Assembly (NCBI GenBank): GCA_030248215.1
Contig: JASANG010004111.1
Location: 1 to 64,000, forward strand
Source of the DNA: Enoplolaimus lenunculus
Taxonomy: Eukaryota > Nematoda > Enoplea > Enoplida > Thoracostomopsidae
DNA length: 64,000 nt
Direction: 5' to 3'
Below are positions 24,250 through 36,200 of the stretch, piece by piece. How positions within the stretch are numbered: position 1 is the first letter of the stretch; each line of letters starts with the position of its first letter. The notes below the pieces were generated by a model that did no database searches, was not told the origin of the DNA, and was given only the letters and a program-made list of their open reading frames with translations. The position numbers and the translations under genes were made by a program.

Positions 24250-27200
24250 GTAAGCATAAGGTCCAGGACAAAATTTATCATAAGCAATCTTGACCAAACT
24301 TTTCCTGTAATTTTTAAAAAATGTTATATATGCTGAGCATTTTCGCTCAACATTTGTTGTGGGCTCCGCTTTAGGTCCCATCGTATTTTTGAAATTAGAA
24401 AACTTTTACATGAACAGAAAATTTTACCAAAAGTAGTAAAGGTTACCTGTTTATCAAACTATTCAAATTTTCACTTTATTTCAGATTCGTCAGTGAATAT
24501 GGGCACATACTTAAAAGTATTGACAGCCCAAAATTCAATCATGATGTTATACCACGTCACCGCGCCTGTACTATGTTTTTACAGCGGTTACGTCATTCCA
24601 ATGCATTTATTGACGGCAAACCGTGTCAAATTAATTGTATTTTACGCAACTGCAAGCATTATACTGCCTGCGTTTGTGATTGCACTTGCATATCTCGCAA
24701 TCACAGGCAACCCTGTCAGGTCATGGTCAGGGTTCGATGAATGGATGCAAGGACATCCTGATGCGTATTTACATCCGAATGATATTTGTGTGCGAACGCT
24801 ATTTATGCTTGGTTTCGGTACGAATATCGGAACTCTACAACGATTTTCACACTGGCGGTTCCCGAAATTTTCAATCTGGCAGGCCGTGTGAAATATGGAA
24901 TAGTGAAAAAAGCTCGCGAACGAGAAGCCGATCACAACTTCTGTACTAAATCTGAATACAAAATTTTGGTTTTGATACCTGTTCGGGGCCTAGGTCTGGC
25001 CGGCCCGCCCCTTGGATCAACCAGTGTTTTTCCGCATAGAACATTACATATATAAGCCAGCATTGCTGCTGTTAGTGTTTACACGAAATTTGAATTGTTG
25101 TATTGATGGCGCATAAACTAAAAACTGAAAAGAATATGTAAAATGCAAAATAATATTTTCCGTTTCATAGAATAATACATAAATAAAATGTTAACAATCG
25201 CCTAAATACACCTAATATATTTAGGTACAGCGACCCATGCATACAACAGGACCGGAACAGTAGTGTAAGCATATTCCTAAGCCTAAGAATAAGCCTAAGC
25301 CTAACAGTCAGGGATGAGCTTAAGCCTAAGCCTAAGCCCAAGCAAAAAAATTAGTATAAAGCTTAAACTGACTCTGTTGCAACCCCTCCGGAAGACGTTC
25401 CGGCTCTGTTCTATACATGGGCCTTTACAGCTCAATCTTAACAAAAGCTTCATACAGCATTTAACAATTATTACGCGGGTGGTTCACTACTAATATCTCC
25501 ATCAAACGTGAGAATACGTCTAGAACCAGTTGATGATAGGTCTGGTAGTTATTAAAACGAATGAAGAACATCAAAATATGATAATTAACAAGGATTTGTT
25601 CGATTGTAGTCGAGACCAAATTTTCATATCCGCTGCGCGCTGGCGATAGGTGCTACATACAGTTGAAAATACTGAGCGAGACCATAAACTGGTGTAATTT
25701 TGTAGAATTAAAGTAGATTTAATTTTTTTCTAGGTTCGATGATGGGGGAATCAGTTTCAACCGGCTTCCATATGGAATCAATGGGCCGCACTGGCGAACT
25801 TCTGTTGCTGTTGGAAGGCGAATTTATCATTATTGCAGCAACTACAAGTATATGCCTGAACGCATATGCTCATGTGAATTTGCAGTAAGTGAGTTGATTT
25901 GAAATATTTTTTGAAATAAATCAGTTTTGTCAAAAATGCGAAACGTTTTTCGCGTTTTAAAAAGTGTTTATACACTGCAAAAAATGTTGAGTCAAATTGA
26001 CTTCCTCTGAAATACACTCTACCGGAGTACACAAACTGAGCCCATTTCGAGTCCGTCAGAGTCAAACGTGCGACTAAGTGAGTCGAATTTGACTCTGTGG
26101 GAGTCGAACTTGAGTCAGGTTTTGTAGTCCCGTAGAGCCTATTTCGGAGAAGAGAGTCAATTTGACTCATCATTTTTTGCAGTGTATTGACAAAAAATAG
26201 CGTTGTCGAAAATACTATACGGGTTTAATAGCGTTTTGGGACACAAGCAAATGGTTTTAATAGTTTTTACGCTTTACACACTAGCGTTTTGAAAGATGCT
26301 GCTTGGAACGCGAAAAACGTTTAAAATAGCGTTTGGTTTTGACTTTATGTTCGATTGTTTAGGAAGCTTTGAAATTCATCCTTCGGGTTGCGCTATACTC
26401 GCCTCGCGCCGCCGCAAGCCGCCTGAAGCCGGCGCGCAGCGCTGTAAGTTTTTGTCGCACGGCATTCTCCGTTACCGTCCGTCACCATACGGTGTTGTAT
26501 GTAACTAATTCGCTAACTACACCGTAAAGTGACGGTCAGTGACGGACAACGCCGGACGAGTGCAGGACAGCGTCATACGGGTGACGTACGGCGCCTGACT
26601 ACATTAAAATACTTTAAAATTATAGCCAATCCCTTATCGTTTTAGCCATATATTGTTTCAGCCATATTAACGTTGTGAACATATTCCTGAATATAATTTG
26701 TATTCCGATCGTTTTTATAATTGGTGAAACGTGCCTTTACATTATGCGCCGTTTTCATCGCAATCGAATACGTAATACGTTAATGTTCGTTGTTAGCGTT
26801 TATATTGCACATTTGGTTCCTGAATTGTTTCGATTTTCAGGTAAGAAACATAACCGCGAAAAACACATCCTAATTTATCACCCGGCTCTTGTTCACTTTC
26901 CCCGGGTTACGGTTTAAGGTTTAGACATAGGCAGAAACCGTTCCCTAAGCATATACGAAGCCTGAGCCTAATGTTAGATTTGAAGGATAGCGTACAACAG
27001 AATATCTCCCATAATGTAGTACCCGTTTGAAATTTTGAGTTGTCAATTTCAAACGTTGGCCTATATTCTCAAGTATAAATATAAGAATTGTGCTAAATTT
27101 CGTAGCTCATCATTCGGTGGTGATTAGAAAGTTTTACACGAACTATTGCAAACTAGTTTATACAGGCTATACAGATTTGACTGAGCAACTGGGAGCTTGC

Positions 27201-30200
27201 TCCAGACCAAATAGCAATTGTGAGCTATACCTGAACTACTGCATTGTAAAGCCAACATGGTTATCGATGTGTCTGATCAAATAATCAAATCTGAATAATC
27301 TATATTAATCTATAAGTAAAATAGCAGTTTGGCTTGTGCAAAGCTGTTATTACATAAAATTGCAAATTGGACTACGGCTAATGCATCATCAGTAGAACCA
27401 CCGTAACGTTCGTTCATTAAATTTGTGTTTTCAGAACGTTTACATCACAGTCAATGTTTGAAGATAAAATATATGAACATTTCAGAGTTTTAAAGGCATT
27501 TATTTTACATTCTCATTGCCCCATCGTTGTATATTCCACTTCTACGCCGGAATTTAAAATTTTGAAAAATTACACTTTAGCGCATCATAATACGCCAATT
27601 CATATTGTCCTGAGTTGATAGGCTAAGTATTCAAAATTTTTAATTTTCAATTTCAGGTCCAGCAACCGTTTGTATGTTGGGAGCGTTTTTTAGCTACAAT
27701 TCAACAAATATTGATGAAAAAATAATGAATTTTCTCGAAGACGTATTTCGAGTATTGTATTTTGGAGCGACTCATGTTGTTTATTTTGTCAGCGGATTGC
27801 GGATTGGCCACGATTTATATGTTAATCAAGTATGGTTGCACGATATCGGATGGATAATATTGCTAGCGCTGCTATGTTTTGTTCTTAGAACGATTGGTAA
27901 GCAGTAGAAAATTTATAATAAGAGCACAGAACGTTCATAGGTTGTATTACTTTTGATGTTGCGTAAAAAATTTCAATTTCGGCCGGGGGGTGTAAATGTT
28001 GGTAGGGAAACAACACACATTCCCATATTCGTTCCTGATCCGCAAGAGTGCAACAAAGTTAAGAATAGTCATAGTAAAATGTACCTACAATACAGTTCTT
28101 GCTTAGATACCAAATACAGCGATTTAATAAAATTTTTTATGAAAATATTCTAAGGGTGTTTGTTTACAGAAAAATCTTGTACGTAATCCCAGTCGAAGAT
28201 TGAATTGTTATGTTTTGATGCGATTTTTGTCCTTTCTGTACGTACAGTTATTTTTAAAAAATTTTGAAATATAATTTATAATGGAAATTTTTTACAAATT
28301 TTTGAAGTGTAGCCGTTTTTCTAGATGTGTATATGTATCTTAAAAACTAAACGACACATTTGGTGCCGCGTTTCCCGTTGCGTCCGTTTAAATCCACCAC
28401 TGAAAGGCACAGGCTACGGAAAAGACTTAAACTCTGCTAAAAGTAAGGCTTATAAGCCGAAACCTAATCCTAACCGTAAACTTGGATCAAATTGTACAAG
28501 TGTACTCTGAAGGCACAAAAATGTTGTTTTGTACCTTTAGGTGTGTTATTCTGTTGGTCATCGGTGCGACTGTTCAGTGTCAAAATAAAACCGAACTTAA
28601 TGAACGAAATTGTCAAAATATTTGGCAATATAAGTGGTCCATTCTGCCTATTGCTGGGATTGACATATGTTGCGATAAATGACGCAGTTCAAACACAGCG
28701 GATATATTTTTACTTGTGCTTAATCGCGATGTTAAGGTATGACACCTATATTTGTTTGGCATCTATCACTAGTTAACTGTAAGGTTTCAAACAAACGAAC
28801 TACGACTTCTACGTATAAATTGTCAACCAACTGTGTTGAGGGTCAGTGGCATAACGGTGATTAAAATAAAACAGACTTGTGCCGATTGGTTCCAAGCTTA
28901 TGAATATCTATTGTTAATGGGTTATGAGCGTTTTGCACAGAATGCCAGCAAGGAATTTACTCCAAGAGAAGGAATAATCTTTATTCCCATGTAGAAGATT
29001 TTACCAAGCGAACGTAGCGAGCGAGAGAATGTTTTTGATTTTTAGGACCGACATTGCCATAAAGCCTATTAAAAGTGTTTTTCTACGGTCGCCAGAAATT
29101 TGTGTAGTGAAATGAGCCCGTGGTTTTTTATACAGTTGAGAATAAGGGTCCGAAAGAAGCGAGTACTGTTTGTATAATCGTTATGTTCTGTTTTATTTTA
29201 AAAGATAACTGATAGGGCTGGTGTAATGTTTATTCATCGCGGAAGAAGTATGAGTTCTTTGTTCGCAGAGTTAGGGCTACGGTCGAACGGGATTTGAAAC
29301 ATGTAAAACGGATGTTAAAACAAATCAGTATCCTTATATAAAATATTTATACGAAACAATGGCTGGGTTTCTAAAATCTTACTTTAAGTATTTTACTTAA
29401 GCTATGATTAAGTAAATTACTTAAGTAGCTGACTTAAGTAAATTAAGTGAATACTTACCTTTTCCAACAAAACAGGTAAACGCCAAATATGAGCCATTGT
29501 CATAACAAAAAGTAATAGTTTTGAATTATATTAAGGATGCACCACGAGTATGCAATTTCAGTTGGAGCAAAGTTTGAATACCTGAACGGTTAATATGTAA
29601 TTTATCAGATTTACCCAGCAGTAGGTTATCCAGGCCGTGTTGCAAAGTAATCGCATATACCTTTGTTTATGTGTAATTAGGCATCAAATACTTGAAACAT
29701 AACATTTTAGTGTTGGAATCAAAGGTACTGCGTTTTCACTGGTCACATATTATATGTGTATTAATCGGCAAGAAATCAAATCGATGCATTTAGATGCACT
29801 GAAGAAAAAACTAAATGCCGTACGAACTGAAGAAATGCTAATGATTTCGCAGGTAATAATTTTTAAATTTCAGCAGTTAATCGCGTTTCATATTAATAGA
29901 ATGAACCGTTTTTTGCTACAAGCGATAATTTGCAAAGTTGATGTCAGTAGTTTTATCAACAATTTACGATAAAGATATTGACAAAGAGTATGTAACTTGT
30001 TGGCCAACCGCAATCGCCAATTGCTTGAACTTGTCAGGGGTGTAGGCTCGATTTGAAAACATTTTAAGATTTAGTACGTAATATTCTAAGCACTGTGGGT
30101 GTACCTTTTTTGTCTCGTTTGTCTATAAATTTCTTGGAGGGATATTTCCATCTATCCGTCTGGTTGTATACGCCCCTGGCGGTTGGTGTAAGAAATGAAT

Positions 30201-33200
30201 CTACAACAATTTGTCACCCAACAACTTGTTCCAAACAGTTTCTTAAAACCTATGAATAAATGTAAGCATAATCCTTCGCTTAATCCAATGCCTAGGCCTT
30301 AGTCTAAGCATTATAATGGGCGACGAATTGTTGGGTCGATGAAATATCGGATTACAATTTGTTGGTCGACTAGTTGTCGGGCGACGAATTGTCGTGATAC
30401 CAAAAGAAATTATTGGCTCCGGAAGCCCTCTATAGTATTTCCAGAGTTAATGCCGCAAACATTTTTTGACAAATTGCAAAACGTAGGCATAAATAAATGA
30501 TGAATCAAATTTTAGGACCGATTTCTAGCCGAAGCGCGATGGGACGTTGTACGCAAAGCATACGCAGAATCGGTCAAGGAACAGAGTGACGCGAAACAAA
30601 ACGCAATTGGTGTTGTTCGAAATTTTGAGATAATTCTACAGACTGCAGTTCAAAAAATTCAAGGTGAGTAGTACAATCAACCATTTTCTTACTCTAAGTG
30701 AAAAAACGGTGTCAGCGATGCGAGGAACAAACTTTTTTAGCACTTGTTTATCGTTAGGTTATCGTGCGATGCCGGATTGTGCCACAAGTCAAGCCATTTT
30801 TCTTCGCGGACTACGACCGGATGCTGTGAAAATTATACAAAAGTATAGCATACACTGTAAAAAATGGCGTGAATATAAATATATATTTAAATATATATTT
30901 GTATATATTATATATAACATATATTATTTAGGAACATTCGAGATTAACGAACCAACGATTCGGCGCAAGCTTCGCGTTGGAATGTTGCGAGCTCAACTGG
31001 CGAGTTTTGAACGACACCATCGTGAAGGTCAATTGTCGACGTGGGCCGTTCGTTTGATTCGGTCGGCGACTGGCGATACTCTAAACGCAAGAGAAACAAT
31101 TGTTCCCGTAGAAAAATTCAAGTATATATACAATTTAACTATGCATATTACAGTTACGAACGCTGCTAAAACGCGTAGTTTTTAAAATAGCGTTTTATTT
31201 TTGACGCGATCCACAACATGCTTTTCTATCTACCGCAATGTTGTGCAAGTTAGTATCAATTTAAGAAACGTTAACCCCTTCTCACATTGAGGTGCCTGTA
31301 GGCAACTGAGCGAAGTGTATATACGTTAAATAGTATATATCGCACCGTGTTTAACAATTGCAACACGTATACATAGTACTAAATCACCACAAGACGTGAG
31401 AGCCCCCTCGGGCTCGAGCGTCAAGCTCCTATAGCTGAGTGGTGATGGTATACGCCTCCCACTCCAGTCACTGGAGTTCGAATCCTAGCATAAAAGTAGG
31501 TCTCACGGAAAATAGAAAATATTCATGTGAGAAAGGGTTAAGTATATATCAGAAGTTAAATTTTAATATTTTTTCAGATTTTACACGCGAATTTCACCAT
31601 TCATCCGACGTGTTCGGCGAATGCTACGTGGACTGGAAGCGAAACTTAAAATCGACGCCAGTGACTTAATTCATCCAGCACCGCCAGCGCCTGGCAGTCC
31701 GTTGCATCGTTTAAGAATGATTTGTTACAAAATTGATCACAGTGTTGTTTACGAACTGGTTGTTTATTCAATTTTAATGATTCATATGGGTATTACCTTC
31801 GCCGAGCTGCCGTATCAATTTGACTCGAACGCTGATAAACACAGTGATCATAAAACGTTTGTGATAATGAATAAGACTTTTTATTTGTAAGTTTGCAACC
31901 GTGACGCTAAAAAGAAAGTTAATACCGAAAACCTGTGTAAAAATTTTTTTAGTCTCTGTTGTAAAAACCTTTTGGAACAACGGGAACCTATCCTACAGGG
32001 CGCAAACGAAATATCAATTTCGAACAGCATCCTGATTTATATAAAACAAGTTCCGATTAATAATACGTTTGAGATTCCGATTAGAAGTTGAAATCGTAAT
32101 CGGAACTGGAGTTACGAACGTTTCCGCCTGGTCGTTATTGTATAGGTGAGAGACTTTTGAACAAATTTGCTAACATTTTTAGCAATAACATAGCTGTAAT
32201 TGTTTTCAACAGGCTAAATAATTATTTTCTTTACTACACAGAAATGTTAAAAAATGACTTGGTTGTAATATTAAATCTCAAATTCTTGCACATGGAGGAA
32301 ACATCTGGTTTCGTTGCAATTCTGGAACGAATTACAGTACAAATTTGTTGCTCCGCCTGCTTCCGAGTCTGATATCGTTCAGTTCTGTTAGGCACCGTTC
32401 TTTCCTGTTAGCGCAATGTCGTAACCCAGTTTTCTAATTGATTACCTTGCCTTAAATTTGGGGTACGTGTTTAGGTTTTCAAGCACTTGACAAAAACCAG
32501 AAATTGGCAATTAGTGCAACAAAGCTGATATTCGGAGGGAAAAGAAAACTTTGTTAATACACAATTCGCTGTTTGTTAGGCTCAGCGCCGTGTACACTGT
32601 AAATTCTAACGAGATATAGCAGTAGATATTAACTCACTCTGTGTTGATTTAATTCCGGGTGTGTTCACAAATTAACTCATTGTAAAGTTAAATCTGTTCC
32701 GGTTTCTGAGTTCTGAAAGACCTAATTTAGAACTCAGACCTTTGTGCGGATTCAACTCATTCCGATAAAATCAACTCACTGAAATTTACAGTGTAGTTTT
32801 TACCGGTCGAAATTAGTCGTCATTGTCTATTGTAATTGACCTGTGCGACCATACGCGTTTCTCGCACATCGGCAACTACAATGCGTATCATTTAGATGAC
32901 TTTATACACTAACAGATCCAAAGGGCGGGGGCGCTTTACCTTACAATTTTTCGTCTTTCAAAAAATTGGCACATATATAGAGTACAGTAAAAATTGCGTT
33001 TCATATCTTTCACCAACCTGCTGTCCGTCTGAAAATCTCTGGATCCTCTGCTGACTTCACATAAACCAAAATTCAACACACACTGCTAAAATGGTGAAGT
33101 GAGCGATTTTGACTCCGGCGGAGTCGAATTTTGACTCAATTTGCGTAGTCCGGAAAAGCCTATTTCGCAGACAGTCAATTTGACATGCAGTGTACCAATC

Positions 33201-36200
33201 CGTTAAATAACATTAAAAATGGCAAGTTGCACTGATTAACTGTTTAACATGTTTGCAAATATTGCAACTACTTGTTCGTTGGCAATTGCATTTAAAATTT
33301 TGAATATTTTTCAGTTTTTACATCTTCGAATTTTTGATCAAGGTAATGGCGCTGGGTCGGAATACGTTTTTTACCAAATGGAACATTCTCGACTGTTTGT
33401 TTGCAATAGTTTCCGCAATTGATTTATTGTTTGAGTTGTTTCTGTTCAAATTGTTTAAAAAGCACGAATCAATAATACGTGATATTCAGCTGGTGCTCAT
33501 TGTGGTTCGGTAAGTTTATTTCACTTTGACGCTCAAGAGTGTCTCACGAACGTTAAATTTATTCCTGAGCCTAAACATAACAGAGTATATTTTAAACCTA
33601 AGCTTTACTCTTAACGGTAAGTATATATGCCTAAGCTTTGCCTAAGCTTAAGCCTAGCCTTAAATATAATAAACCCAGTACGCAAAACATAAGTGTATTA
33701 AGCGCAAGGTTAAGACTTAAACGAAGTTTAAGTCCTAAATTGTTTTTATCGCTTGCTCGTTTAAGCAACAAATATCTAAATCTTTTTTCAAATTTTATGC
33801 TAAATATTGTGTTCCGTTTTCGGCATGTTTAAGAGTAAAATAGTCTTCAAATAAATAAGCGCTTCAGCCATTTGAAAATACATAAATTAAACTAATTGGC
33901 TCTTGTAAAACTTTCGTTCTCCAAACATTTTTAGGTTAAAGCTCACGCTGAGGTGCAGGCCTCGCTTAGGTAAAGGCTTAAGCAAAGGTTTAGGTTAGGC
34001 TTTAGCTTTTAGGCAAGCCTTTTCAAAACCTAAGCTTGAGCTTATAATCCTAAGCCAAAAACCTGATGGGTGGTAGAATGTACAAGTGAGCTTAATTAAT
34101 TGCTTTGTTTTGCAGATTATGTAAACTAATCCGTTTCGTCAAAATTCTCATCCCTGCACTGATTCACGCGTGTGACGTTCGAATGCATCGCAGTTTAGCG
34201 AAAAGTTACGAAATCGTTCGTGCAATTATTTGTTCAGAAGACGAGTTAATGCGCGCTGTCGATTATGTTGTTGCCAATGAGCTCGACGAAGCGGACAGGT
34301 GTGATAATGAACAACGAATCGAAACGTACGTGGCCGAGTTGAAAACAGCGCATCGTGTCAATCGAAACAAAGCTTTGCGGATGATGGCGAAGTAAAGGGC
34401 AGCAATTATATATAACTTTTCTCAATATAAAGTCAATTTCTGTAACAACCAACTATATACTTCGTTCATTTTCAACATAAATCACAACCAATGCCGGTGC
34501 CAGTTTATTTCATTTCGTGGGAGGCGGATATTACGTAACTTTCATTTCTATCTTTTATATCTGTTGTTTGTACTGTAAGCAAATTTTTTTCTACTAACAA
34601 TTCAAGTGTCTGTATAGAACATTTTATGGATAGCCGGCCGTCCATGTGGACCTCACTCTGACCGTTCTTGAACACAACTTTTCGCGAAAGATATCAATTA
34701 ACTGCTTTTCCCTACGAATACGGATAACAAAGTAAATGTCGACTAATACTTTGGAACAAGTAAAGTTACTACCCTTCAATATAACGATGAAAAAATTCCC
34801 ATACGTTTAATAATAACTTACAATCTATACGTTTTTAGTGTACACTTTATAGATATGCCTGTTCTAGTTTTTCACTAATTTTAGTATGTCCAAATAGTAC
34901 GCGATATTCGAAAATCGCATTGAGTTAATCTTAAAATGTGTAACTGTACAACGAAAGAATTGGCACAAACGTGCGGCTACTTACAAGCTTATCATAATGA
35001 TAAGCCACTATACGCCGCATGCGTATTTCTAATCTGAATCTCGAATTGATTGTGGTCAACAAACAACTTTAACTCAGTACCGCGGGTACAACTGCCTACC
35101 CCTTAAACCGATCGACAATATTTTAAAATAATTTCCGCCTTCGGTTCAATTCCGGTTTCGCCTTAGTACTTTTATTTAGTTTCTCGCTCGCTTCACTCGA
35201 TAGTTTTCTTCCACCATTAGATGTTGCACCTTTAGTGTTGGAGCAGCCGCCCCCTACCGTTGTAGTAATTTTGTAATGGCTTCAGAGGCTTGTCTGGACT
35301 TAGAATAACTACCAAGCTGAGGCTGCTAAATGTATAAAAAATTTCTCGCTCGCTGCGCTGGCTCGCCAACACATTTTCTATAATTTATACTCTGTTCGAA
35401 TGAAATCCTGCTCACACCCCTGGCTGAAATTTTAGGGCGGTGTAACAAAAATGGCAGGACTGCGTCGCGTGTTCTTCCCTCATTGGTTGGAACATGTGCA
35501 GATTGTAGCAGCCGTTGCGATAGATATATGCAGTTTAGCTACTTTTACACAAAATGGCAAAAAAAATTAAAAGCTGGATTTAGACTTGTTTATAGGCCCA
35601 CCGTTTGTTTTGTAATTAGCTGAAATTCTTGCTTTCGGAACGCGTCCCCATAGGTCAATTTGTGGGAGGGTAGGCCAACATTATATATTTTAAAAAAACC
35701 TGGAATCGTCACTCCATTTATGCCCTCCCGCTGGGATTTGCGGGAGCCGCCACCTCTACCTTCTCCGGCACTGTACACCCTAGCGTATGTGACCCCGTTT
35801 TTAGATTAGGTGCTGCGTCTCTGCATGATACTTTTCGACGGGACCCATTTCACAGGTTGGGGATCTGATAGGTAGAGGACCCATCTCACAGGTTGGGGAT
35901 CTGATAGGTAGGGGACCCATCTCACAGGCTGGGGATCTGATAGGTAGGGGACTCATCTCACAGGCTGGGGATCTGATAGGTAGGGGACTCATCTCACAGG
36001 CTGGGGATCTGATAGGTTGGGGACCCATTTCACAGGTTGGGGATCTGATAGGTTGGGGACCCATTTCACAGGCTGGGGATCTGATAGGTTGGGGACCCAT
36101 TTCACAGGTTGGGGATCTGATAGGTTGGGGACCCATTTCACAGGTTGGGGTTCTGATAGGTAGGGGACTCATCTCACAGGCTGGGGATCTGATAGGTTGG

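Noticed and set aside
24818-24891. Extension of SLC9C exon 2 to the downstream stop
   Set aside because: It would end the protein inside the transporter. The GTACGA donor at 24818 alone restores phase to exon 3 and the family alignment.
30664-31185. 173-codon plus-strand frame as an independent gene
   Set aside because: Its first part is SLC9C intron 8 (starting at the exon 8 donor) and its latter part is SLC9C exon 9. The combined frame has no start context of its own.
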